NCBI RefSeq assembly: GCF_001611675.1
Contig: NZ_CP014767.1
Coordinates: 52,139 to 116,138 of the forward strand
Length of the DNA: 64,000 nt
Origin: Pontibacter akesuensis
GTDB lineage: Bacteria > Bacteroidota > Bacteroidia > Cytophagales > Hymenobacteraceae
Direction: 5' to 3'
The notes under the pieces were generated by a model, which was given only the letters and a program-made list of their open reading frames with translations, did no database searches and had not been told where the DNA came from. The position numbers and the translations under genes are program-made. Shown piece after piece: positions 17,976 to 26,549 of this stretch; the first letter of the stretch is position 1; every line of letters starts with the position of its first letter.

Positions 17976-18449
17976 AAAGTTAAGGCCGCTGTATCCATCC
18001 GAGAGCTCCTGTTCGTGCACATGTATGCCGCTGGTCCGCTAGAGGTTCACGCCTGCCTTAGGACCTGCTGGGACCTGTGCCGGGCTGATTTATTCCTGGA
18101 TGACTAACTTGGCTGTTGCATTATAGGACATTGTGTATGATTAAAGATAAAAGGAGGTGACTTGACTGGCTAAGCTACCACTTACGGCATCATAACACAA
18201 GGTAGATTTTCGGCTTTTTGTAACACGGTCCATCTCCCTTCTATATGTCGTGAAGTCCCTTTATCGCGTGTAAATACACCTTGTTGGCCACGATAATGGC
18301 CATTTCTGCTTTCCATGTAACATCAGGGAGGTAGTGCAAAAGCGAGGGAAACTAAAAAAGCCGCCCGAAAACCCAACCTGTCCCAGGGGGCAAGTCGGTT
18401 CATCGAAGGACGTAGGGTTGCCCGGCAGCACCAGGCAACCCTTCCTTTT
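17976..18449. other. Spacer with inverted repeat downstream of ArdC
   Basis: No gene is supported. GGGTTGCC (18415-18422) and GGCAACCC (18434-18441) form a stem immediately after the ArdC stop codon and could be its terminator, although no T-run follows. A longer-range pair GCCGCCCGAAAA (about 18360) and TTTTTCAGGCGGC (about 18446) encloses it. Confidence 0.45.
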
Positions 18450-19388
18450 TCAGGCGGCCACGGCGGGCAACCCTTCCCTGTTTTCCGCCGCCTGCAGGCC
18501 CAGAATAAAGGTAGCCGCTTTGAAAGCCCTGGCGCTGGCGTAGACAAGCATTGTCCTGTCCGCCTTGAAAACACGCATCCAGCCCTGCAGGTAGGCAACG
18601 GAGTTATGGAACACTTCTTCCTTGATGCCGGTGAAGGCGCAGAGGAAAGAGGCGCCCATCTCGGCGATCAGCTCTTCTTTGCCGTAGTTCTCGTCTCCGA
18701 AGCGGCCGGCTTTCCCCTGATCCCTGAAGCGGTTGAGCCGGGCGGGGTGACCTGTGGCATGGATCAGCTCGTGGAACAGGGTGGCGTGGTAGGCTTGGGA
18801 GGAGTTAAAGCGCTTTCGTTCCGGCAGCTGTACCCTATCCGTTTCTGGGGCGTAGTAGGCCTGTAAACCACCGTGCGCGATGCGGGGCTGCGGCAGGGGA
18901 AAGTGCTCCACCACGCGCTGGCAGGCTGCCAATAGCTGCACCTCAGTGCGCTCCAGGGGAGCGGGCAGGGCAAAATCCACGCCTTCCACCTGGTCCAGGT
19001 TGAACACGGTCCAGATAAACGGAACGAACGTTTTGGCGTGCCCCTCCTTTTCCTCCTCCTCCTGGCCGGCAGCGCTTTTCCCCGCTTTCCCCTTACTGGT
19101 TTTCCAATAGATGACAGGGGTTCCCTTCTCGCCCTTCCGCACGTGCCCACCCAGCTCCTGCGCCTGTTTAAAGGTGAGGAAGTAGGGCGTGGTGAAATTT
19201 CTTTCTTCGGTGATGTAGTGAAGGTAAAAGGCGTTGAAGCCTTCGTAGTGCCTGCCGGAGAGGTAGTTCTTTGGTAGCCCATAAGAGGTCCATGGCTTCT
19301 GCCAGGGTACTTTTCCCTGCTCCAGCTGCGCCATTATTTCACTTGTTACCTGCTGCGCCAGTTGATCTAGCTTTTGATATGAGTTCAT
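18450..19388 (-). CDS. ardC: ArdC-family antirestriction protein
   Basis: 312 residues. The N-terminal domain (about 10-130; PWQKPWTSYGLPKNYLSGRHYEGFNAFYL) is the ArdC ssDNA-binding fold. The C-terminal part is a zinc-metalloprotease-like domain with HELIHATGH (about 205-213) and a downstream Glu in EELIAEMGA. ArdC proteins protect incoming single-stranded plasmid DNA from restriction after transfer. A charged, Glu-rich insert (EEEEKEGHAK) lies near residue 110. Its position in the plasmid accessory zone fits. Confidence 0.92.
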   Translation of the reverse strand: MNSYQKLDQLAQQVTSEIMAQLEQGKVPWQKPWTSYGLPKNYLSGRHYEGFNAFYLHYITEERNFTTPYFLTFKQAQELGGHVRKGEKGTPVIYWKTSKGKAGKSAAGQEEEEKEGHAKTFVPFIWTVFNLDQVEGVDFALPAPLERTEVQLLAACQRVVEHFPLPQPRIAHGGLQAYYAPETDRVQLPERKRFNSSQAYHATLFHELIHATGHPARLNRFRDQGKAGRFGDENYGKEELIAEMGASFLCAFTGIKEEVFHNSVAYLQGWMRVFKADRTMLVYASARAFKAATFILGLQAAENREGLPAVAA

Positions 19389-19406
19389 AGCGGTAAATGT
19401 TTAGGA

Positions 19407-19598
19407 TTATCCAGTTTTCAATCGTTTCACTATGTAAAGCCTTTCCTGAAGCCCCTCCAGCTTAGCTTTTGCCTGCTCAGGGGTCCAGGTGAAGCGTACC
19501 AGGCAGATGGCGGCGGCCTCCCTGGAGGTCATTCGGCCGGTTCCCCTTAGCATCAGGATGGTATCCCAGAGAAGTGCTTGTGTCGTTTCGGCTGCCAT
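19407..19598 (-). CDS. Small helical protein of unknown function
   Basis: 63 residues, a helical protein with TSREAAAICLVRFTWTPEQAKAKLEGL. It lies 3 bp after the preceding gene (19602) and 18 bp before ardC, so it probably belongs to the same transcript. No family was recognised. Small genes of this type are common beside antirestriction genes on Bacteroidota plasmids. Confidence 0.55.
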   Translation of the reverse strand: MAAETTQALLWDTILMLRGTGRMTSREAAAICLVRFTWTPEQAKAKLEGLQERLYIVKRLKTG

Positions 19599-19601
19599 GG
19601 C

Positions 19602-19868
19602 TCATACCTCCCACATTAGGTCCAGCGCAGCCATGTACCGCTTAGAGTCAGCGCGCTTCATGGCAACAAGGAAGTTCTTTGCCCATTGCTCGTTTTGGGT
19701 TCTTTCCTCTTCTTTAGAAGTGTTTGAGTAAATACATGCCCCATCGCGGCATATGCGGATCTGGCGTTGCTTCACCCGTCCGGTGCTGCCGATCTTTTTG
19801 AAGGTTCTGAAGCTCACGGTGTACTGGGAGACTTCAGTGACGTTGGTAGTAATCGATATTGCTTTCAT
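19602..19868 (-). CDS. Small hypothetical protein
   Basis: 88 residues from the ATG at 19868; a longer frame to 19892 would run into a palindromic element and is disfavoured. The sequence has strand-rich features (MKAISITTNV, YTVSFRTFKK, QIRICRDG) then a helix (NEQWAKNFLVAMKRADSKRYMAALD). No known family. A 22-bp palindrome starts 3 bp upstream of the start codon, and a second lies about 90 bp upstream. Confidence 0.6.
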   Translation of the reverse strand: MKAISITTNVTEVSQYTVSFRTFKKIGSTGRVKQRQIRICRDGACIYSNTSKEEERTQNEQWAKNFLVAMKRADSKRYMAALDLMWEV

Positions 19869-19871
19869 AAC

Positions 19872-19893
19872 TATGTTACATATATACAACATA
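19872..19893. repeat. 22-bp palindromic element, copy 1
   Basis: TATGTT (19872-19877) and AACATA (19888-19893) flank a 10-bp AT core, acatatatac. It ends 3 bp before the start codon of the 88-residue protein, read on the minus strand, so a bound protein would block translation or transcription start. Copies at 19958 and 20271 keep the same arms and spacing. Confidence 0.65.
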
Positions 19894-19957
19894 AGAGATA
19901 AATAAAAAAGGCTCCTTGTGTGCCTCTTCTAATAGGTTATACGCTAAAAGTACTACC

Positions 19958-19979
19958 TATGTTTTATATATACAACATA
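19958..19979. repeat. 22-bp palindromic element, copy 2
   Basis: The same TATGTT / AACATA arms (19958-19963 and 19974-19979) enclose ttatatatac. It lies between the end of the 82-residue protein gene (19992) and the start of the 88-residue gene (19868), 86 bp from copy 1. Confidence 0.65.
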
Positions 19980-19991
19980 CAAATTAAAAAA

Positions 19992-20240
19992 TTATGCTTT
20001 CCCTTTCTCCCATCTCTTGGTCTCGGTGGGGTAGCTTCTTATTTTAGAGATAGTCTTTTCCGGTGGGAATTCTTCCGTGTTGATATACCGCTTGGTTGAG
20101 CCGTCCGGCTGCGGTAACTCCTCGACTCCCAGCAACTCGTTTTTGATGCGGTTATTAATGGCCGTGGTAGACACCCCACACAGTTTAGCATACTGGTAGG
20201 GGCTCACATACTTAGTATACATTGGTTTGTCTGTGGCCAT
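19992..20240 (-). CDS. Small HTH-type DNA-binding protein, MerR/excisionase-like
   Basis: 82 residues. YVSPYQYAKLCGVSTTAINNRIKNELL (about 10-37) matches the helix-turn-helix of excisionase/MerR-type small proteins, with a following basic strand (TKRYINTEEFP). Such proteins bind palindromes; three 22-bp palindromes lie around this gene, one 31 bp upstream of its start. Autoregulation is a reasonable inference. No integrase was found in the window, so an excisionase role is not supported. Confidence 0.7.
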   Translation of the reverse strand: MATDKPMYTKYVSPYQYAKLCGVSTTAINNRIKNELLGVEELPQPDGSTKRYINTEEFPPEKTISKIRSYPTETKRWEKGKA

Positions 20241-20688
20241 AGCAATAGGATCTTACGCAAATATATCCCGCTTGTTTTATATGTACAACATAAACATGGG
20301 AATTCTCTTTTTCTTCCCTTTTGTCTTTCTATACCAGGTGTCGGTGCTGTACAGGGCAGTGTTTACCACGGGAGAAGGGTGCTTACTTTGAGCAGGACAA
20401 AGAGGCAATCGGGCCACGTGATATTAAATGCCTGTTTGAAGAAGCCTTTATGTATGTTGCATAACTGATGATTACCCATCTTATACTGTCTACCCAAGGT
20501 TCCAGGTAATCAATGAGCGCGGGGCTTGCTTTGCTGCGGGTAGGGGAAGCCCTCTGTTTGATCAGCTGAAGCATGAAGATGAGCCATCTGAGGGCGCGCG
20601 CACGGGAGGCTCTCCGGCAAATTAGCATCATTTGGCGGAGTGCTGGACGGTGGGGAGCGAAGCTTGCGGGGGCTATTGCTTGGGCTTA
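20241..20688. other. Stretch without a supported gene
   Basis: After the palindrome at 20271-20292 there is about 400 bp with only Arg- and Ser-rich frames that lack start signals and resemble no family. I see no strong hairpin. Decayed sequence is possible. Confidence 0.4.
20271..20292. repeat. 22-bp palindromic element, copy 3
   Basis: CTTGTT (20271-20276) and AACATA (20287-20292) enclose ttatatgtac. The left arm has two mismatches to copies 1 and 2. It lies 31 bp upstream of the HTH gene start at 20240. Confidence 0.6.
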
Positions 20689-21129
20689 TCAGTTAGCCTT
20701 GTAGCTTAGCTCTTTGTTTACAGCATCCGAGTCCTGATCATACAGATAGGTGCTTTCGTCAATAACCTCCCCGTTTCGGCTAACTGTTATCTTCATGGCC
20801 ATCGCGGCGGGAGCGTCGGCAACAGGGGAGAAGCCCACAGTGGTGCTGATGTCCAATTCGCCCACGCCCTCGGCCTCGTAGGAATAGCTGCCACCCTCCA
20901 GGTCCTCATTGTAGAGCACGGTCGGCATGGGCTCGCCGGTGTCGGTATCCTCGAAATCACCGCCGCTTATCCGGACAATTTTCGTGAACTTCTCATACCC
21001 GCCCGTTTGCTGCAGGTCCACACGGAAGGTAGCCGTTTCAGGCAGCGGATCACCGTGCTGGGAATCTTTGCAACCGGTAAGCACCAGGGCAAATAATAAA
21101 AGGGAGGGGAGACTGTAGCGTGTTTTCAT
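20689..21129 (-). CDS. Hypothetical lipoprotein
   Basis: 146 residues. A lipoprotein signal ends in LVLTGCKDS (Cys20). The mature part is strand-rich and acidic: TATFRVDLQQTGGYEKFTK, then GGSYSYEAEGVGELDISTTVGF and a C-terminal KITVSRNGEVID. It may be an immunoglobulin-like fold exposed to the periplasm. No family recognised. Its neighbours are plasmid genes, so it might relate to surface or entry functions, but nothing shows this. Confidence 0.65.
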   Translation of the reverse strand: MKTRYSLPSLLLFALVLTGCKDSQHGDPLPETATFRVDLQQTGGYEKFTKIVRISGGDFEDTDTGEPMPTVLYNEDLEGGSYSYEAEGVGELDISTTVGFSPVADAPAAMAMKITVSRNGEVIDESTYLYDQDSDAVNKELSYKAN

Positions 21130-21199
21130 GGTTTCAGGGATTATCGCTTGAACGAAGTAACGTTGGTAATCAGGATGCTATATGTTTACTGTGTTTCCA

Positions 21200-22300
21200 T
21201 CACCTCCTGGCCGAAAAAACAGGTTTCAAGGGCGACAGGGACGGGTGAAGCATGTCGTTAAAGTCTTTCATGCCACGGGCTTTGTGCACGTGGAGGCCCG
21301 AGCGTACGCCTGATTCCCGCTCAAAGGCACTTAGGCTTAGCTTGGGTACGGGTAGCTCAAAGAGGCGGCCGCTCACATTGAACAGCAGGCTGTCGGACTG
21401 CTTCTTAAAGGAGGTTTCCCTGCCGGAGATGGCAGAGGCCAGCACGATGTCGTACACCCGGCCCTGGTAATCGTTGTCAAACAGCGTGTGCTTGGCCGCC
21501 AGTGGCCACTGCTCCAGCGCCAGCTTCACCTGGTGGCGGGCGATACCGCCGCCGAACGAAATAAACACGGAGGAGGCCAGGTCTATTTCCTTTCGCTTGA
21601 GTTGGTAGAAGCTCATGATGTCAATGGGGTTCTCCCCAAAGTAGACGTTGCGGGTGCGCGCCGGCGCGCCGGCGAAGTCCGCTATCCAGGAGCCGCTCCG
21701 GCGGTCCGAGCCGGCGGCTACGCTCTTGAATCCGTAGTTCCTTAGGTCATATCCCACCACCTCAGTGCTGCCCGCCCTGGTGAGCGGGAAGGCGATATTG
21801 GCATAGGATTTATCAGGTGCCTTTGCCGTATCCTTCACAAGGCGAAGGAAGGGAAGGAATTTCTCCACAGTCTCAGGTAAAAGCCCGCGCTCTTTGGTGA
21901 GGTAGTGGAGTCTTTCCAGGCTTACCGGCTCGGGTGCATAGCGGCTTGTTGTGAACGCCTTCGGTGGGGGAGGGGCAAAGAATGGTTTAACAGGCTGCGG
22001 CTCATGGGCAAGACGCGCGAGCACTTTGTTGATGCCTTCCGCCTGGGATTGGTATACTTCGTTGAACCTGGGGAGTCTGTTGGCTACAAAGTCAATCACA
22101 GAGCCCCGGTCTACACTGCCGTCCCGGTTAAAGTACAGCTGCCGGGCGCAGTCATGGGGATTGCTGATGATCACCGTGTCCCCGTCCGGGTGTTTGTACT
22201 CCAGACGGCGCTTCCCCTTCTGCAGGTTCACCTGGTAACCCAGCGACTCCGCCACCTGGGTGATGGGCACTTTCTCCCGAAATTCTCTGAAGGTAGTCAT
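21200..22300 (-). CDS. Toprim-domain protein with primase-like N-terminus
   Basis: 366 residues. The N-terminal part (PITQVAESLGYQVN to GSVIDFVANRLP, about 13-80) is like the CHC2 zinc-finger region of DnaG-type primases without all zinc ligands. The middle holds Toprim-like strands with FGENPIDIMSFYQL (E and DxM) and SVFISFGGG. The C-terminus has DNDYQGRVYD. These features match DUF3991/Toprim proteins of mobile elements, thought to prime DNA synthesis after conjugation. The gene is 13 bp from the DUF4099 gene and likely cotranscribed with it. Confidence 0.75.
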   Translation of the reverse strand: MTTFREFREKVPITQVAESLGYQVNLQKGKRRLEYKHPDGDTVIISNPHDCARQLYFNRDGSVDRGSVIDFVANRLPRFNEVYQSQAEGINKVLARLAHEPQPVKPFFAPPPPKAFTTSRYAPEPVSLERLHYLTKERGLLPETVEKFLPFLRLVKDTAKAPDKSYANIAFPLTRAGSTEVVGYDLRNYGFKSVAAGSDRRSGSWIADFAGAPARTRNVYFGENPIDIMSFYQLKRKEIDLASSVFISFGGGIARHQVKLALEQWPLAAKHTLFDNDYQGRVYDIVLASAISGRETSFKKQSDSLLFNVSGRLFELPVPKLSLSAFERESGVRSGLHVHKARGMKDFNDMLHPSLSPLKPVFSARR

Positions 22301-22313
22301 AGCTCACATGGTT

Positions 22314-22940
22314 TCAGCGCTTAGGGCCGGGCGGCTTCACCTCGCCCTCCGAGCGGCTGATTCCCTGCTGCGGCGTTTCCGCGCTGGCAGTAAAGCCCCT
22401 TGGCTGGGTCAGGTCCACGCGGGCCCGAATAATTTGGTTTGTATCTTTCGTCTCCAGCTCCACCACCTTGCCCTGGCGCAGCCGCTCCTTCTGATCGGCG
22501 GAGAGCACCACGTCCTTGATGGCGCTGGGTACTACGAAGTCGCGCACCCTGGCCCGGACGATTTCGTTTGTCTCGGGGTCAAGCTGAAAGAAGTGCTTCT
22601 CCGTTTCCCCGTTTTTGGCGGTGTGGTCGCGGAGCAGGAGCTCGCCCCGCTTGAGCTGCTCTATTTCCTTTTCAGTGGCACCGATGTCGTTTCGGACGTG
22701 CGCCCGCACTGGATGCACCTGTATCGAGAGGGAGTTGTCGGGGTTTCGGAAAAGCGAAAGCTTTACATCGGCCTCAACCCGCTGGCCGCCGCTAAGCTCC
22801 AGGTGGAGCGTCATCAGGCTTGTGCGGTTACCGGACAGCATGCTGGCAAGGTTTTCCGGCTTCATGTCCAGGACATCCTTCCTGCTTAGTCCCAACTTCT
22901 CAAACTGGGCATACGGTAAATCCTTTATGTCGAAATGCAT
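22314..22940 (-). CDS. DUF4099/DUF3945-domain protein
   Basis: 208 residues. The opening FDIKDLPYAQFEKLGLSRKDVLDM...NLASMLSGNRTSLMTL is the DUF4099 signature; the following VHPVRAHVRNDIG and EKEIEQLKRGELLLR match DUF3945. These are a hallmark of Bacteroidota conjugative elements; their biochemical role is unknown. A TATTCTTATAA-type motif lies immediately before the start codon and resembles the arms of the large inverted repeat in front of the traB-like gene. Confidence 0.85.
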   Translation of the reverse strand: MHFDIKDLPYAQFEKLGLSRKDVLDMKPENLASMLSGNRTSLMTLHLELSGGQRVEADVKLSLFRNPDNSLSIQVHPVRAHVRNDIGATEKEIEQLKRGELLLRDHTAKNGETEKHFFQLDPETNEIVRARVRDFVVPSAIKDVVLSADQKERLRQGKVVELETKDTNQIIRARVDLTQPRGFTASAETPQQGISRSEGEVKPPGPKR

Positions 22941-23075
22941 ATTTATTCTTATAACGTATATTAAAAATAAAAATATAAAAAACGAGCATAAATTAAGTAG
23001 GATATATCTAATTTATGTAAAAGGTCATGCTACAGCAGCATGTATCGCTGTGCGGTTTTCCTAGTTTATATAGCT

Positions 23076-23687
23076 ATGTTAAAACTTTGTTTGATTTCGT
23101 TGCTGTTGTGCTGTGCCTGGCAGGCGCTCGGTCAGTTCAATACCGTCCGGAAGGTGAAGCGCTTGCCCTCCGTTGAGGTGATCCCGCCACCGGAGCAGGG
23201 ATTCAGGTCGGATATCGCGGACCTTGCAGTGCCGGATAGCACCAGCCAAGCGAAGCTGGTGCTGACGCTCTCCATGCCCCTGCAGCGGCCTGTCACCAAC
23301 AGTCCGTACGGGCAGCGGGCAGACCCGCTATCCGGCAAAATAGCCATGCACTGGGGAGTTGACTTCAGGGCCGACCGGGACACCGTGCTAGCCATTATGC
23401 CTGGCAGGGTGAAGGAGATCGGCTACAGCCGGGGGCTGGGCAACTATATCGAAGTGGAGCATGGGGCCTACAGCAGCGTTTACGGCCACCTTTCCCTAAT
23501 TCTTGTACGGGAGTCGGCGGTGGTACCGGCTGGCGCGGCGCTGGCCATCACCGGCAGCACGGGCCGCAGCACAGGCGAGCACCTGCACTTTACCCTCAAG
23601 CACCGGGGACGAACGGTTAACCCCACCCCGTACCTAAATGCCATCTACCGCCGCATTGAAGGCGGCAGGCTATCGAACCAACCTTAA
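23076..23687 (+). CDS. M23-family metallopeptidase, secreted
   Basis: 203 residues from the ATG at 23076 (an ATG at 23040 gives a longer, less signal-like start). A signal peptide (LCLISLLLCCAWQALGQ) is followed by a LytM/M23 domain: MHWGVDFRAD (zinc His and Asp), HGAYSSVYGHL and GEHLHFTLKHRG. It is expected to cut peptidoglycan in the periplasm, which would help assemble the mating channel. It is the only + strand gene in this stretch, and its 3' end overlaps the convergent XRE gene by 18 bp. Confidence 0.9.
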   Translation: MLKLCLISLLLCCAWQALGQFNTVRKVKRLPSVEVIPPPEQGFRSDIADLAVPDSTSQAKLVLTLSMPLQRPVTNSPYGQRADPLSGKIAMHWGVDFRADRDTVLAIMPGRVKEIGYSRGLGNYIEVEHGAYSSVYGHLSLILVRESAVVPAGAALAITGSTGRSTGEHLHFTLKHRGRTVNPTPYLNAIYRRIEGGRLSNQP

Positions 23688-24020
23688 GAGCTTCTTCACC
23701 TCGCTGAACTGGTGGGAAATTTCGCCCTCCAACAGCGTAAGCTTCTCCAGGGCGATGTTGTTGTAAAGTGTCGTAGTGGGGTCCTGCGGCGGCATAACGA
23801 TCTCAAAGGCATCGGTAAAAACGAACTTAACCTGGTGGGTGCTGCCGTAGAACTCGAAAACCTGCAGGAGCAGGTCGATACTGCCCCCCTTGCCGTTCTC
23901 CATCTTGGAAATCTGCGTTTGGCTCACGCCCATGGCGTCGGCAATGTTCTTCTGTGAGAGGCCCAGGGACGTGCGGAGAAAGATTAGCTTCTCGCCAATA
24001 TCGGACAAGGTGATGTTCAT
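23670..24020 (-). CDS. XRE-family HTH regulator
   Basis: 116 residues. GEKLIFLRTSLGLSQKNIADAMGVSQTQISKMENGKGGSIDLLLQVFEFYG (about 9-59) is a complete XRE helix-turn-helix; a C-terminal helix (EKLTLLEGEISHQFSEVKKLL) may dimerise. It directly precedes the coupling protein's 3' end on the same strand and could control the transfer genes. No operator was recognised. Confidence 0.88.
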   Translation of the reverse strand: MNITLSDIGEKLIFLRTSLGLSQKNIADAMGVSQTQISKMENGKGGSIDLLLQVFEFYGSTHQVKFVFTDAFEIVMPPQDPTTTLYNNIALEKLTLLEGEISHQFSEVKKLLRLVR

Positions 24021-24033
24021 ATGGATATGGTCT

Positions 24034-26001
24034 TCATGCTTGAAAACGGGCTACAAGTGACGCGATGTCCCTGTTAATCCTGATAAAGTTGTTTTCAAGC
24101 TTGGCGGAACGGGAGGCGGCTGATCCAAATTTATAAAATATTGGCATATCCACGTATGCTTCCTCTTCTTTTAAAATACTTTTCAGGTCAAGGGCTATCT
24201 TACAGTTGTAGGTGGAGCTGACGTGCTGCCCATCGTAGACGGCATGGTCAAAGGCCACCTGCCCCACCAGCTCACCGGCACGCAGGTTGGCGATCTTGGA
24301 GGCCGGGATGAGCGAACCCATCTCCTCATTGATGCTGATGGAGGTGTGGTTGCGGTCAATGCTCAGTCCCTGCTTCTGCTGGCGCACCCGGCCGAATATC
24401 TTCTCCAGCCAGTCAAGTGTTTCCCTGTTCCTGACAGAGCCGGAGAGCACGTTTGCGGCCACCGAGCAGATTGTGTCTGCCGCTTCCCTGCCATACTGCT
24501 GGCGAAGCTGTGGAAGCTCCTGAAGGCCCAGCAGCACGGCTATCTTGTTGCTCCGGGCTGTGGCTATCAGGTTTTCGACCTTGTGTACGTAAAGGGTGGG
24601 CGACTCGTCCACAATCAAACCGCACGGGATATTGCCTTTGGAGTTGATGAGCTTGGTAAGCCGGTTTAGGATAAGGGCGTTGCAGGCGCTGTTGATGCTC
24701 TGGGTGGAGGGATCGTTGGCGATCACCAGCACCGACGGGGCCTCTGGGTTCGTGATCTTCAATTCAAAGTCATCCCCGCTTAGCACCCAGAATGTTTCCT
24801 TGGTGGCCAGGCGGCCTATGTTAATCTTGAGCGTACCGATCTGCCCCTCCAGCTGGTCAAATGCCTTGTTTATATAGGCAGTGCGGAAGGGGGAAAGCAA
24901 ACTCATAAGCTGCGGCTCTGTAAAGAGCAGGTCGAATATCTCGTCATAGCCTTGGTTGATAAAGGCCATCACGTGCGGAAAGGTGGAGTAGCGGCCCCCA
25001 TCGTGCCTGCTAAGAAAGAAGATGCAGCTGGCCAGGAAGTTTACGGCCGACTGCGTGAAGAACTGCGCCGCGCCCGATTCCTTGTCGTTCCTGGTGAGTG
25101 ACTGCAGGAGCGCCTCGGCTGTCTCCGTGGCATCGGCCAGCGTGGGCAGGTACTCGGGCTTTAGCGGGTTAAAGCGGCGGCTGTGCTCGACGCTGTTGAA
25201 GTTCACCACATGGAACTTGTGCTGCTTCAGCACGCCCCGCTTCTTATTGACCAGGTAGTGATAATAGGCGATCCTGCCAAGGTCGGGAAACTTGAAGTCG
25301 TACACGGCCATCGAGAAGCCTTTGGCCAATAACTGCTTGATAAACGGGTTCACTACCGAGAAGGACTTACCGGATCCCGGCGTGCCGATCAGCAGCGTAG
25401 CCCGGAACGGGTTGACGATGTTGAGCCAGCCTTTGTTGATCTTGCGGCGGTAGTAGAAGTGCATCGGGATGTTGACCGAGTAGGGCGTTTCCATTAGCTT
25501 GCGGCTTTGCTCAAACGACTCATTCTCCACGTTGAACTTATCCTTTAGCAGGCCGCCCTGGATGTGCTTGGAGACATTATCGAGGGCCACATGGATAAGC
25601 ACAGCCCCTATAAGCGAGAAAGCCATGTAGCCCGCCTCAAACACCGTCACGCCGTAAAGCAGCACGTCCGGCGTCACGTAGAAGTAGAATACCCCGGCTC
25701 CCAGGAACAGCCCAATGCCCAGCACCAGCGGCAGGAAGATGTGCTTTACCCGGCTATGGCTTAAACTCTTCTGCCCTTTGGTCCCGATGGATACGATCAC
25801 GATCAACAGAAAGGTGAATGCTTTGGAGTAATAGATGTTGTCGTAGATCGGGATGCGACCCAGCTTCTCGAGCACTGGCGCCGCCACAGCAAGTACCGGG
25901 TGGTGTGAGAGGATAAGCACAGTAAACTCGGTAAACAGGGAAACATAGATAAGCCCCTGCAGGAAGGTGTACAGCTTCTTGATGTCGCTTGATTCGTCCA
26001 T
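24034..26001 (-). CDS. Type IV coupling protein (TraG/VirD4, MobC-like)
   Basis: 655 residues. About four N-terminal membrane helices (20-150) are followed by a VirD4/TraG ATPase with Walker A GTPGSGKSFSVVNPF (about 212-226), MAVYDFKFPDLG, LVIANDPSTQSINSACNALI and Walker B-like LIVDESPTLYVH (about 475). It pumps the relaxase-DNA complex to the secretion channel. In Bacteroidota this type is called MobC or TraG-like coupling protein. It lies after the tra operon but is separated from it by a convergent small gene. Confidence 0.93.
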   Translation of the reverse strand: MDESSDIKKLYTFLQGLIYVSLFTEFTVLILSHHPVLAVAAPVLEKLGRIPIYDNIYYSKAFTFLLIVIVSIGTKGQKSLSHSRVKHIFLPLVLGIGLFLGAGVFYFYVTPDVLLYGVTVFEAGYMAFSLIGAVLIHVALDNVSKHIQGGLLKDKFNVENESFEQSRKLMETPYSVNIPMHFYYRRKINKGWLNIVNPFRATLLIGTPGSGKSFSVVNPFIKQLLAKGFSMAVYDFKFPDLGRIAYYHYLVNKKRGVLKQHKFHVVNFNSVEHSRRFNPLKPEYLPTLADATETAEALLQSLTRNDKESGAAQFFTQSAVNFLASCIFFLSRHDGGRYSTFPHVMAFINQGYDEIFDLLFTEPQLMSLLSPFRTAYINKAFDQLEGQIGTLKINIGRLATKETFWVLSGDDFELKITNPEAPSVLVIANDPSTQSINSACNALILNRLTKLINSKGNIPCGLIVDESPTLYVHKVENLIATARSNKIAVLLGLQELPQLRQQYGREAADTICSVAANVLSGSVRNRETLDWLEKIFGRVRQQKQGLSIDRNHTSISINEEMGSLIPASKIANLRAGELVGQVAFDHAVYDGQHVSSTYNCKIALDLKSILKEEEAYVDMPIFYKFGSAASRSAKLENNFIRINRDIASLVARFQA

Positions 26002-26059
26002 ATGTTACTGTCTTTTTTACAGAGGGTAAAATAATATTATCTTGTAATCAGTTAGAATA

Positions 26060-26125
26060 AAGCGCTTACTTCTAAGGTGAGCGCTGTTTAGTGTTGGAAA
26101 GAGGAGCCCTCGGGTTCCTCTTTTT
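26060..26125. other. Pair of hairpins upstream of the coupling protein
   Basis: AGCGCTTAC / GTGAGCGCT (26061-26085) and AAAGAGGAGCCC / GGGTTCCTCTTT (26098-26123, one mismatch, 2-nt loop) stand next to each other. A T-run follows the second on the + strand only. Both lie 60-125 bp upstream of the coupling protein start on the minus strand. They could be an attenuator, a terminator of antisense transcripts or a small RNA; none is shown. Confidence 0.4.
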
Positions 26126-26282
26126 ATGCCCGTCACCTGCTTCCGCTGTGGCGGTTCTTCTGCTCTTTCAGCAAATTCAGTATTTCCCGGTATCCCTTTT
26201 AAGTGTTTTCAGCTAGACGTTATCTTACTCGCGTTTAATTTCTTTGCATTGTGTTTTTTGAATTCGAAAGAAGGGAGTGGAC

Positions 26283-26546
26283 ATGGGGAAGTACTTCAAA
26301 ATAAAACTAGAGCTTGATAATAGCTCGGCAGGGCTGTGGGCCCCTATTATGGCAAATAGTGCTGGCGAAGCTGTTGTAAAGGCAGATGAGCGGTGTTTTG
26401 GAACACCTTTTACAATTTGCGGTATGTCGGTTACAGAGATCGACATAATCGAGTACCGCAGTCTCCTCACAGAACCCGCCAAAAAGTATAACCTCTTCTC
26501 ATTAGATGCCGCGTTCATGAACTATAAACTAGACACGGGGTACTGA
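26283..26546 (+). CDS. Small hypothetical protein convergent to traN
   Basis: 87 residues from the ATG at 26283, preceded by an AAGGGAG ribosome-binding sequence at 26271-26277; a GTG at 26277 would add two residues. It starts with strand-forming KYFKIKLELDNSSAGLW, then APIMANSAGEAVVKA and a polar tail. No family recognised. It is the only + strand gene within the transfer region and ends 3 bp before the traN stop codon. The ribosome-binding site and composition favour a real gene. Confidence 0.55.
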   Translation: MGKYFKIKLELDNSSAGLWAPIMANSAGEAVVKADERCFGTPFTICGMSVTEIDIIEYRSLLTEPAKKYNLFSLDAAFMNYKLDTGY

Positions 26547-26549
26547 AAG

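Noticed and set aside
19992..20240. Excisionase of an integrated element
   Set aside because: The HTH type fits, but no integrase or attachment site was seen and the replicon is plasmid-like.
20383..20631. 82-residue Arg/Ser-rich frame
   Set aside because: Amino-acid make-up is typical of a wrong-frame reading; no motif or ribosome-binding site.
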